This document shows, in pieces, positions 43,630 through 51,761 of a stretch of 64,000 nucleotides of DNA; the stretch's first letter is position 1, and every line of letters begins with the position of its first letter. Under the pieces are notes generated by a model. It was not told where the DNA came from and did no database searches. It was given only the letters and a program-made list of their open reading frames with translations. This stretch comes from Sphingorhabdus wooponensis (lineage in GTDB: Bacteria > Pseudomonadota > Alphaproteobacteria > Sphingomonadales > Sphingomonadaceae). The stretch covers positions 1,370,001-1,434,000 of the forward strand of contig NZ_RWJI01000001.1 in the NCBI RefSeq assembly GCF_003933235.1. Direction: 5' to 3'. The position numbers were made by a program, and so were the translations under genes.

Positions 43630-46503
43630 TCAACGTTCGGCAGTTACGGCGCTATCGCCCGATTGTGGGGTAACGACGAGCTTCCACGCCTTGTCTTTGA
43701 TAAAATAGCGCTGTGCCAGTGCCTGCAAAATGGCGGGCGTTACATCGTTAAAATCGCTGTATAGCTTACCCAATGCGACAAAGCGTTCGGGGTCGTATGT
43801 CGCCCCTTTCAACTGATTGAGCCAAAATGTGTTGCCTGACGCCGCACGCTCAATGGCTTGTTTCGTCGGTTCCACCGCGCGCTGCAATTCATCGGCGCTC
43901 ACAGGATTGGCAATTAAATCCGCCGCAACAGCCTCTGCGAAGGCAAAGAAACGGTTCACATCCGCAGGCTTAACCTGTGTGTACGCCATCAAATATCCGC
44001 CGCTAGTAAAGTTCAAGGGCCAGTTGGCGGCCATGTCGGGGCTATAGCTCACCGCTTGTTCTGCACGGAATTTTTCGAACAAACGATCCCGGAAAATGGC
44101 TGCCAATATTTCCAACTGCCGTCCCTCGGTAATACCCGCAATGCCGCCGCCCGTTGGCCAGGCCATAACCGCGGCCGATTGATCACTGGCTCCGCGATGC
44201 ATCAGGCGCACAGGCGTGGCGGTGGGCGCAGGGAAACGGACATCGCTGGCCGCGGCTGATATAGGCAATGCCACGCGCGGCGCCATCGCCCCGAAACTTT
44301 TTTCCAATGCGGCGATTGCGTCCGTTTTCTCAAAATCGCCGAATAGCAGGACTTCGATGGGACCTTGCGCCATCAAAGGCTGCCAATAAGTTTCAAACTG
44401 CGCGGCATCCATTTTTGCCACTTCTGCAGGAGTAGCCGCCTTCCAACGTGCGTCCTTATTCCGCAGCAGATATTCCAAATCACGTTGCAACACTGACATC
44501 GCCGACATTTCAAAGCTGGCATAGCCTGATGTAGCCATTGCTTTGGCGCGTTCAACGGGCGCGGCATCCCAACCGGGATATTCCATCTTGGTCGCAATTA
44601 AGGTGAGCTGATCGGCAAGATCATCGGGTCGCGTATTGGCGCCAAATTGGAATGCGTCATCATCAACCGAGAAATTCAACTCAATCCGCCGACCGTTGAC
44701 CATCTGATCAATTTCTGTGCGTTTGATATTGCCAATGCCATTTTCAGGCAGAACCAATGGCCCTGCCCATAACAACCCACCTTGGTCGGGGTTTACAGCC
44801 TTATAGCCACCACCAAAACGGACCAGTACGCGGATTTGCCCGCTTTCGGCTTTGTTGGGATAGAGCAATGCGCGCACGCCGTTGGATAGCTCCAGCCGCG
44901 TAAGGTCCCATCGCGCTAATGTTTCCTCGGCCACCAGCTTTCCAGGCGCGCCCAATTTTGGCAGTGCGGCAAAGCCAATATTGTTTTCAGACAGGCGCGC
45001 CGATTTGTTCGCCGCCACCGATGCGTTCAAAACCGCCAGTGCGCGATTATCCGCGTCGGGTATGGCAGTGGGTGAAGATACCATCAGCCGCGTGACATCG
45101 GCGCTAAAAAGCTTTTGCGTGGCATCCAAAAGCCGTTCGGGTGTGAACTTGTTTTGCATCCCTTCATACACCGCAATGACGGTTTTCGGGGCTGCCACTG
45201 TTTCGCGTATATCCACGGCGCTGACGATATCATCCGCCTGTTTGGCGGCGGCTTCGAAGGGATAGCTGTCCAGCATCGTGCGCAGCGCATTGCCGAACAA
45301 AGTCTTTTCCCGATCAATATCTGCAACCGAGGGTGGTGTCGCAACTGCATCGGCAATGATGGCGCGGACATCGCGCGTTGCGGCTTCCCATTGGTCCCCG
45401 ACGGGCGTCAACGAAACCAATGTCGCATCGGCGGTGCGCGATATATCTTCCTGCGCGACCTGGGCAAATAGATAGCTGCCACCGTTGCGCGCCTGCACCT
45501 CAAGCCTGCGGTTAATAATTTGCAACGCCAAGGCATCGATCAGCAATTGTTCATTATAGAGTATCGTGTCGTTCACTTTGCGCCAGGGGCGCAGATAGGC
45601 AAGGCTGACCGTCCTTGGCAATGTCGGCTCTATCAATACGCGGACGGGTGTTCCTTGCGGGCTAGGGTCACCAAAATCGGGCTCAGATGCGCGCGGGCCT
45701 TTGCCTTTCCAATCGTTGAAATATTTCTGCACGAGATTGGCAAGCTTGGCTGGTTCCATATCGCCAGCCATGACGACAACAGCGTTTTCAGGCCGGTACC
45801 AACGGTCATGAAAGGCGCTGAGGCGGATGGCGTCTGCCGCCTGCAGCGTTTCGGGGGTCCCGATGGTGGACCGGTTTGCAAGACGCTGCCCCTGAAACGC
45901 ATGCTGGCGCAGGGCATCGCTGTAGATCATCTGCGCGCCGCTATTCTCCCGCAATTCGGCCAGAACAATTGCGCGTTCGGCGTTCAGCGCGGTTGGTGAA
46001 ATCCGTGGGTTGCGGATCATACCCGAAATGATCTTGACTGATTCATCCAGCTTTTCCGGCGTCGCATTAGGCAAATCAAGCTTATAGACGGTCTGCGTCG
46101 GCGTGGTTTGCGCGTTGCTATCGCTGCCGAATGTGACGCCAAACCGCTGCCAAATGCGCTTGGCTTCCCCATCCGGAACAAAGGTCGATCCGCGGAACGA
46201 CAGATGCTCGATAAGATGCGCAAAACCTTGCTCATCATTATTTTCATGCAAAGCGCCCGCATCTATCCGCACGCGAATGGAAACTTGCCCCGCTGGCACA
46301 TCATTTTTTTTCACTGCATAGCGCAGGCCGTTGGGTAGAACGCCAAAAGTCCATGTGTCATCTACAGGGACATCGCTGCCTTCATATAACCAAGGTACCG
46401 CAGTCGTCTTGGCGGGCGCGTTCGCGGCGGGCGCAGTTTGGGCGTAAGTGGCGGGGGGCAGCAGCAAGGCTGCCAAAACGAGAGCATAAGAAAGTTTGCG
46501 CAT
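43630..46503 (-). CDS. Secreted M16-family zinc metallopeptidase, double-domain
   Basis: 957 residues from the ATG at 46501-46503, with GAGGAG five bases upstream. A signal peptide (about 1-22, ALLLPPATYAQ) directs it to the periplasm. The first M16 half has the inverted zinc motif HLIEH in GFAHLIEHLSFRG, with the distal Glu expected in the ERAIVLAELRE segment; the second half (from about residue 530) lacks an HxxEH and serves as the other wall of the chamber. Resembles PqqL-like peptidases. Cuts peptides enclosed between the halves. Converges with the GFA gene. Confidence 0.92.
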   Translation of the reverse strand: MRKLSYALVLAALLLPPATYAQTAPAANAPAKTTAVPWLYEGSDVPVDDTWTFGVLPNGLRYAVKKNDVPAGQVSIRVRIDAGALHENNDEQGFAHLIEHLSFRGSTFVPDGEAKRIWQRFGVTFGSDSNAQTTPTQTVYKLDLPNATPEKLDESVKIISGMIRNPRISPTALNAERAIVLAELRENSGAQMIYSDALRQHAFQGQRLANRSTIGTPETLQAADAIRLSAFHDRWYRPENAVVVMAGDMEPAKLANLVQKYFNDWKGKGPRASEPDFGDPSPQGTPVRVLIEPTLPRTVSLAYLRPWRKVNDTILYNEQLLIDALALQIINRRLEVQARNGGSYLFAQVAQEDISRTADATLVSLTPVGDQWEAATRDVRAIIADAVATPPSVADIDREKTLFGNALRTMLDSYPFEAAAKQADDIVSAVDIRETVAAPKTVIAVYEGMQNKFTPERLLDATQKLFSADVTRLMVSSPTAIPDADNRALAVLNASVAANKSARLSENNIGFAALPKLGAPGKLVAEETLARWDLTRLELSNGVRALLYPNKAESGQIRVLVRFGGGYKAVNPDQGGLLWAGPLVLPENGIGNIKRTEIDQMVNGRRIELNFSVDDDAFQFGANTRPDDLADQLTLIATKMEYPGWDAAPVERAKAMATSGYASFEMSAMSVLQRDLEYLLRNKDARWKAATPAEVAKMDAAQFETYWQPLMAQGPIEVLLFGDFEKTDAIAALEKSFGAMAPRVALPISAAASDVRFPAPTATPVRLMHRGASDQSAAVMAWPTGGGIAGITEGRQLEILAAIFRDRLFEKFRAEQAVSYSPDMAANWPLNFTSGGYLMAYTQVKPADVNRFFAFAEAVAADLIANPVSADELQRAVEPTKQAIERAASGNTFWLNQLKGATYDPERFVALGKLYSDFNDVTPAILQALAQRYFIKDKAWKLVVTPQSGDSAVTAER

Positions 46504-46563
46504 TACACTCCTCATAACGGGTGTGCAGCTTGACCGCACATGAACGATCCCAAGACCCCCCGC

Positions 46564-47322
46564 TTAAATTCCACCATCGACGGTGTCATAACCCAATTCG
46601 GCCAGACCAAGTTTCAATGCCGCGACACATTCCGCCAATTTATCCGCGTCAGTGGTGCGGACAACGAAGTTTGCACCGACCTTGCCTTCGCGGAAAAACG
46701 GGTAGCTGCCAATCTGGCAGCCTTCATGATGCTTTTCCGTGTCACCGAGCAGCTTTGCCACTTCGCTTTCGGCGACCCAGCAGCCGATTTGTTGCGACAA
46801 TAAGGGCGCGCCGCCCTCAAGCGTGCCTGTTAATGCGTCCAACATGCCAGCGGTGATGTGCGGGACGCCCGCCATGATGAAGATATTGCCATGGCGAATA
46901 CCCGGCGCTCCCGACATTTTGTTGGGGATGAGGTCCGCGCCATCGGGCACGCGCGCCATACGCAAGCGGCCTGGGTTGATGCCGCCGCGTGTTTCATAAT
47001 ATGCATGGAGGACCGCGCTTGCCTCAGGATGAATGACAACCTCCACACCCAATGCCGCCGCAATTGCGTCAACGGTAATGTCATCATGCGTTGGGCCAAT
47101 CCCGCCGGTGGTGAACAAATAATCATTGCGCGCGCGCAAAATATTCACCGCCTCAATAATTGCATCCATATCATCGGCGACCACGCGCACTTCGCGCAGG
47201 CGAATGCCCTGAATATTAAGCCAAAGCGCAATTTGGCTGACATTTTTGTCCTGTGTGCGGCCAGAAAGGATTTCATCGCCAATAATCACAAGGGCAGCGG
47301 TGTAGATGCGGGAATCTGTCAT
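46564..47322 (-). CDS. CinA N-terminal-type (molybdopterin-binding fold) protein
   Basis: 252 residues if the third of three adjacent ATGs (47322) is used; the others add one or two Met. It consists of the MoCF-like domain of CinA: YTAALVIIGDEILSGRTQDKN and TTGGIGPTHDDITVDAIAAA. It lacks the C-terminal nicotinamide-nucleotide amidase domain of full CinA (~420), so it is the short form, linked in other bacteria to nucleotide-sugar or FAD pyrophosphatase activity, not established. Divergent from map, 62 bases apart. Confidence 0.87.
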   Translation of the reverse strand: MTDSRIYTAALVIIGDEILSGRTQDKNVSQIALWLNIQGIRLREVRVVADDMDAIIEAVNILRARNDYLFTTGGIGPTHDDITVDAIAAALGVEVVIHPEASAVLHAYYETRGGINPGRLRMARVPDGADLIPNKMSGAPGIRHGNIFIMAGVPHITAGMLDALTGTLEGGAPLLSQQIGCWVAESEVAKLLGDTEKHHEGCQIGSYPFFREGKVGANFVVRTTDADKLAECVAALKLGLAELGYDTVDGGI

Positions 47323-47384
47323 CATCATCCGATAGCATAATTCACCCCCTCGCAAAGTGCGGATTATTGCCTTATATCGCTTGC

Positions 47385-48212
47385 ATGGAACAATATGTAC
47401 GCGTGACGCCCCAAGAGGCGATGCAGGCCCGCGATGGGACGATCAAATTGCACGGGGCCGAGGGCTTTGACGGCATGCGCAAGGCCGGTCGTCTTGCTGC
47501 CGAAATCCTAGATGCTTTGGTCCCACATGTTGTGCCCGGCGTAACGACCGAAGAATTGGACGACATTGTCCGCGAAATGACGATGCGCGGTGGCGCTGTC
47601 CCTGCAACCTTGGGCTATCGCGGCTATACGCATAGCTGCTGCATCTCGATCAACCATGTCATTTGCCACGGTATTCCTTCGGACAAGAAATTGAAGGACG
47701 GCGACATCGTTAATATCGACGTCACGCCGCAACTCGATGGCTGGCACGGCGATACTAGCCGCATGTTCTTGGTCGGCGATGTGCCGGTGAAGGCGAAGCG
47801 TTTGGTCGATGTAACCTATGAATGCCTCATGCTCGGCATCGAAGCGGCCAAGCCCGGCAACCGTGTCGGCGACATTGGCTATGCTATCCAAACCCACGCC
47901 GAAAAGCATCGTTATGGCGTGGTCCGCGACTTTTGCGGCCATGGCTTGGGCCAGTTATTCCACGACGCCCCCGAAATCGTCCATGTCGGTCGCCCCGGCA
48001 CGGGCCCCGAACTGCGCCCCGGCATGATCTTCACGATTGAGCCCATGATCAACATCGGCAAGGCCGCCGGAAAAGTGCTCGACGATGGCTGGACGGCGGT
48101 AACACGCGACCGTTCCTTGAGCGCGCAATTCGAACACAGCATCGGCATCACCGAAGACGGCTGCGAGATTTTTACCAAGAGCCCAAAGGGTTTTGATCAG
48201 CCGCCTTATTAA
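47385..48212 (+). CDS. map: Methionine aminopeptidase, type I
   Basis: 275 residues from the ATG at 47385; a TTG six codons earlier is rejected. Removes initiator Met from nascent proteins. Metal ligands: Asp in VNIDVTPQLDGWHGDTSRMF (two), His in FCGHGLGQLFHDAP, Glu in FTIEPMINIG and the Glu of the last strand in AQFEHSIGIT. GYTHSCCISINHVICHGIP is the usual type I lid. A ~20-residue N-terminal extension is common in alphaproteobacteria. Confidence 0.96.
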   Translation: MEQYVRVTPQEAMQARDGTIKLHGAEGFDGMRKAGRLAAEILDALVPHVVPGVTTEELDDIVREMTMRGGAVPATLGYRGYTHSCCISINHVICHGIPSDKKLKDGDIVNIDVTPQLDGWHGDTSRMFLVGDVPVKAKRLVDVTYECLMLGIEAAKPGNRVGDIGYAIQTHAEKHRYGVVRDFCGHGLGQLFHDAPEIVHVGRPGTGPELRPGMIFTIEPMINIGKAAGKVLDDGWTAVTRDRSLSAQFEHSIGITEDGCEIFTKSPKGFDQPPY

Positions 48213-48217
48213 GGGGG

Positions 48218-49156
48218 TTATGACAACCGCAACCCAGCCGTCTCGTCCAACCCAGCCATGATATTTAGATTTTGCACCGCTGCGCCGCTCGCGCCTTTGC
48301 CGAGATTGTCGAGCATCGCGATCAATCGCACTTGCGACCCATCGGGCGAACCCAGCACATAAAGATCAAGCCGGTCAGAAGGCGCTTGGTCGGCGTGCAT
48401 CAATAATTCGCTTGGCGCAGCTTCGCTGTGCACCGTTACAACCGGCGACCCGGCATAATGCGCGTATAGTGCATTGCGTAACGCATCCGCGCTACCTGCC
48501 CCGGTCATAGCCGATAGCGGCAAAGGCACTTCAACCACCATCCCGCGAAAGGCGCGAACAACGGCGGGTGCAAAAATGGGTGCGTGCGTGAGCCCTGCGT
48601 GCGTCTGCATTTCGGGCACATGCTTATGCGCCAGATCAAGGCCGTAGCTGCGATAGCCGATATCCGCGCCATCACTTTCGAACCTTTGTATCAACGCCTT
48701 GCCGCCGCCCGAATAGCCCGACACCGCGTTGACCGTGTAAGGCCAATCGGCGGGGATCAAGCCAGCGGCCACTAAGGGCGCGATAAGGCCCAAAAATCCG
48801 GTGGGGTAGCAACCGGGGTTGCTGACCAACCGCGCTGACGCAATCCGTTCGCGCTGGCCCTTGCGAAATTCAGCAAAGCCATAGGCCCAGTCGGGGTCAA
48901 TACGATAGGCCGTGGACGCATCGATTATGCGCGTCGTGGCCGATGTCGTCATTGCCACGGCCTCTTTTGCAGCGTCGTCTGGCAAGCAGAGAATAACAAA
49001 GTCGGCGTCATTCAACGCTTCGCGTTTCGCGGCCACGTCCTTACGTTTGGCATCATCCAAGGCGATCAGCGTGAACGCATCGCGGCCCGCCAGCCGGTCG
49101 GCAATCTCAAGCCCAGTGGTGCCCGCAGCGCCGTCGATGAAAATGGATTTGGTCAA
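48218..49156 (-). CDS. argC: N-acetyl-gamma-glutamyl-phosphate reductase
   Basis: 312 residues, the shorter type 2 form. NADPH-dependent third step of arginine synthesis. IFIDGAAGTTGLEIADRL is the NADP site; the catalytic Cys is in LVSNPGCYPTGFLGLIAPL; a His region GLDLAHKHVPEMQTHAGL follows. Its ATG lies within the stop of the NlpC/P60 gene? No: its start overlaps the end of that gene by ATGA (49153-49156), so the peptidase gene is upstream and coupled. Other arg genes are not in the window. Confidence 0.93.
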   Translation of the reverse strand: MTKSIFIDGAAGTTGLEIADRLAGRDAFTLIALDDAKRKDVAAKREALNDADFVILCLPDDAAKEAVAMTTSATTRIIDASTAYRIDPDWAYGFAEFRKGQRERIASARLVSNPGCYPTGFLGLIAPLVAAGLIPADWPYTVNAVSGYSGGGKALIQRFESDGADIGYRSYGLDLAHKHVPEMQTHAGLTHAPIFAPAVVRAFRGMVVEVPLPLSAMTGAGSADALRNALYAHYAGSPVVTVHSEAAPSELLMHADQAPSDRLDLYVLGSPDGSQVRLIAMLDNLGKGASGAAVQNLNIMAGLDETAGLRLS

Positions 49157-50049
49157 AGCGCAATCCGCTTACGTGCCAAAATCGCGACCTCATGCTCCGC
49201 AAACCTTGCCGCCGCGTCCGCCAACGGTTCCACGCTTACCGCCATTGCGGCGCCATTCGCGTGGATGATGTTTTCGGCGTCGGCCATGATGCCGACATGG
49301 CCGGGAAAGAAAACCAAATCGCCGCGTTCCAGCGTTGCGCCTTCAGGCAATTCCGCGCCAAAATCGGCCATTTGCATATCGGCGTCGCGCGGGGCCATGA
49401 TGCCTTTCAGGCCAAAGGCCAATTGGACAAGGCCGGAGCAGTCAAGCGCATCGCCGCTGCGTCCGCCCCAGCTATAGGGTGTGCCGATGAGCTGCTCTGC
49501 CAGATCGGCGGGCGATGCGTCCACATGGCCAACTTCAGACAAATGCGCGACCGGCACAAAACCATTTTCGCACGCCAGATATTTGCCACAAGCGCTCAGG
49601 TCGCCGCAAAGCAAGCGCGCGCCCATAGGGTAACGCGCCAAAACGGGCGCTTTTGTAGAAGGTGTAGCCACCAGCAAAGTCGCAGGCGCGCTGACGATAT
49701 GCGTGGCGGCAAAATCATCGCCCAGTTCGGCAAAGCGCAGATAGCCCAAATAATTGTCGTGCAGACAATATCCCCAAGCCCATTCGCCTGCGACATCCAA
49801 CACCGCAAATTCTTCGCCATGCATCAACGCGCTGACGGGCATCGATGTCGCATGGGCCTCCGCATGGATTTCGGTGACGGGCGCAATACCAGTGCGCAGC
49901 ATCGGCACCGCATAATGCGGCGCAAAAAGCTTTCCAGCCAGACTGATATCGGCAAGGTCGCCACGGATGGGCGTGGTCCGTTTGTCGCCGACAAGACTGT
50001 GTCCCGTCAGCTTATGAATAGGCCTACCAATTGGCTTATTGATACCCAA
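49153..50049 (-). CDS. NlpC/P60 cell-wall peptidase with SH3-like domains
   Basis: 298 residues from a TTG at 50047-50049 with GGGGGA about nine bases upstream. The first ~150 residues are bacterial SH3-like repeats (SALMHGEEFAVLDVAGEWAW and a second copy). The C40 catalytic domain (about 165-298) has Cys in GDALDCSGLVQLAFG and His in FFPGHVGIMADAEN. Cleaves D-glutamyl-diaminopimelate links in peptidoglycan. No clear signal peptide is seen, so cytoplasmic recycling, as in YkfC-type enzymes, is more likely; the M17 aminopeptidase gene upstream fits a recycling role. Confidence 0.88.
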   Translation of the reverse strand: MGINKPIGRPIHKLTGHSLVGDKRTTPIRGDLADISLAGKLFAPHYAVPMLRTGIAPVTEIHAEAHATSMPVSALMHGEEFAVLDVAGEWAWGYCLHDNYLGYLRFAELGDDFAATHIVSAPATLLVATPSTKAPVLARYPMGARLLCGDLSACGKYLACENGFVPVAHLSEVGHVDASPADLAEQLIGTPYSWGGRSGDALDCSGLVQLAFGLKGIMAPRDADMQMADFGAELPEGATLERGDLVFFPGHVGIMADAENIIHANGAAMAVSVEPLADAAARFAEHEVAILARKRIAL

Positions 50050-50069
50050 TTACTCGTTCCCCCAAATAT

Positions 50070-50152
50070 GTCGCACCAGCGCAGGCTGGTGCCTATCTCG
50101 CCTGTCGTTTAAAATTGAGAGGCGTAATGGCCCCAGCCTGCGCTGGAGCGAC
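50070..50152. repeat. 83-bp dimeric palindromic repeat, copy 2
   Basis: Between the M17 aminopeptidase and NlpC/P60 genes. Left palindrome CACCAGC-GCAG-GCTGGTG (50074-50091), right palindrome CCAGC-CTGC-GCTGG (50132-50145), joined by CCTATCTCGCCTGT and an AT-rich part. Begins GTCGC and ends GCGAC, an overall inverted repeat. Same length as the copy at 29083; relative to it C:G has become A:T at the second pair of the left stem, a compensatory change. Confidence 0.8.
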
Positions 50153-50173
50153 TGTAGATTTCATGCAAAGCCC

Positions 50174-51562
50174 TTAGCCGACCGGATAAGTTTCCGTCAA
50201 ATAACGAAAGACCGCCCGCAATCCAAGCGCCTCGCCACCCTTTGGCCTGCCGGGCTTGCTCGTGGGCCGCCAAGCAAAGGTGTCCAAATGCACCCAAGGC
50301 ACATCGTCGGGCACGAATTTTTGCAAGAACAACGCCGCCGTAACCGCGCCTGCAAAAGCACCGCCGCTATTGGATATGTCGGCGATATCGCTGTCGAGCA
50401 TTTCCATATAGGGCGCCCAAAGCGGCATGCGCCAGAGCGGATCAGATGCTGCCTTTGCGGCCTCAAGGATGCCATTTGCAACGCCTTCATCATTGCTGAA
50501 CATCGCTGGTAAATCGGGACCAAGCGCCACGCGGGCCGCACCAGTCAACGTGGCGAAATCAATGATCAACGCGGCTTCATCCTGTATCGCTTTGGTGAGC
50601 GCATCCGCCAACACCAATCGCCCTTCGGCATCAGTATTGTCGATTTCAACGCTGATACCCTTGCGGCTTTTGACGATATCGCCGGGCCGCATGGCGTTGC
50701 CCGCGATGCTGTTTTCGGCCGCCGCCACCAACATGTGTAAGCGAACGGGCAAATGCGCCGCCATAATAAGCTCCGCCAAGGCCAAAGCATGTGCTGCGCC
50801 GCCCATGTCCTTCTTCATCAGCCGCATGCCGGAGGCGGGTTTGATATCCAGACCGCCACTGTCGAACGTAATGCCCTTGCCCACAATCGCAATGCGCGGG
50901 TGGCGCGGGTCGCCCCATTCCAATTCAATCAGGCGTGGCGCATGCTCCCGCGCGGCAGCCTTGCCAACAGCGTGGATCAGCGGATAGCCCGTTTCCAACG
51001 CCTCACCGGCGGTGACCGTGACCTCTGCTTTATGTGCCTTTGCGATGCGCTTGGCTTCGGTCTCCAAGGCAACTGGCCCAAGATCGCTCGCTGGTCGATT
51101 TACAAGGTCGCGCACCAAAGCAGTCGCTTCGGCCTGCAATTCGGCCATCGGAATGCGCGCAGGTTCGCGCACCAATAAGACCCGCGGCCCCACAAGCTTC
51201 GGCTCGCTTAGATATTCTTGATAGCGATATTGTCCCAATATCCAGCCGAGCATCGCATCGCCCGCGTCATAATCGGCAAGCCGATATGTCCCTTCAGGAA
51301 GGCTCTCTGCGGCTTTCGCAAGATGCCACACGCCTAATGCGGCCGCATCCGAAACCCCAGCAACGACAGACCAATCCCCGGGCTTATCACCCGGCAATAT
51401 AGCTATATCATTCGCATTGCCGTCAAACTTCTGCGCCTTGATAGCTGTTCGGGCCGCATCGGATTGCAGCGCGAGCCAGGTTTCAAAACGGCCCTTGTCG
51501 GTGATGTGGATGAGGGTGGCGGCCTGTTCATTGTCAGGCTGGATCAGATTGTCGTAGCGCAT
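50174..51562 (-). CDS. Leucyl aminopeptidase-family (M17) metallopeptidase
   Basis: 462 residues. Removes N-terminal residues from peptides in the cytoplasm. The C-terminal catalytic domain (about 160-460) contains metal ligands Lys and Asp in GKGITFDSGGLDIKP and KKDMGGAAHALAL, and the family signature NTDAEGRLVLADAL with Asp and Glu ligands plus the catalytic Arg. The N-terminal domain is variable, closer to the PepB-like/alphaproteobacterial branch than to PepA. Upstream of the NlpC/P60 and argC genes on the same strand, separated by the repeat at 50070. Confidence 0.92.
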   Translation of the reverse strand: MRYDNLIQPDNEQAATLIHITDKGRFETWLALQSDAARTAIKAQKFDGNANDIAILPGDKPGDWSVVAGVSDAAALGVWHLAKAAESLPEGTYRLADYDAGDAMLGWILGQYRYQEYLSEPKLVGPRVLLVREPARIPMAELQAEATALVRDLVNRPASDLGPVALETEAKRIAKAHKAEVTVTAGEALETGYPLIHAVGKAAAREHAPRLIELEWGDPRHPRIAIVGKGITFDSGGLDIKPASGMRLMKKDMGGAAHALALAELIMAAHLPVRLHMLVAAAENSIAGNAMRPGDIVKSRKGISVEIDNTDAEGRLVLADALTKAIQDEAALIIDFATLTGAARVALGPDLPAMFSNDEGVANGILEAAKAASDPLWRMPLWAPYMEMLDSDIADISNSGGAFAGAVTAALFLQKFVPDDVPWVHLDTFAWRPTSKPGRPKGGEALGLRAVFRYLTETYPVG

Positions 51563-51603
51563 GGATGCAGCATTAGCCGGAATAGCATGTGAACGGGAGA
51601 TAA

Positions 51604-51631
51604 TTCAGAAATATCGCGTATTTTTTCTGAA
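51604..51631. promoter_or_regulatory. Inverted repeat upstream of the M17 aminopeptidase gene
   Basis: TTCAGAAA-12-TTTCTGAA, perfect 8-base arms, 42 bases before the aminopeptidase ATG. Candidate operator or leader hairpin. A further palindrome ACCGGCCGGT lies near 51655. Confidence 0.35.
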
Positions 51632-51729
51632 ATGCTTGGCTTCTACGGCAACCACCGGCCGGTCTACATACAACCGCACCGCCGGCCCGCACGCGCCCTA
51701 GCTGCGATAATTCGAATTTTCATAAACTT

Positions 51730-51752
51730 GACGGGCGCCACCGACGCCCGTC
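51730..51752 (-). terminator. Hairpin after the monooxygenase gene
   Basis: GACGGGCG-7-CGCCCGTC, perfect 8-base stem, ten bases beyond the monooxygenase stop; on the minus strand it is followed by AAGTTTAT, a weak T tract. Likely its terminator. Confidence 0.55.
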
Positions 51753-51761
51753 CAATCCAGT

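Noticed and set aside
49192-50112. 306-residue plus-strand frame opposite the NlpC/P60 gene
   Set aside because: Sense strand carries catalytic Cys and His motifs; the antisense has none.
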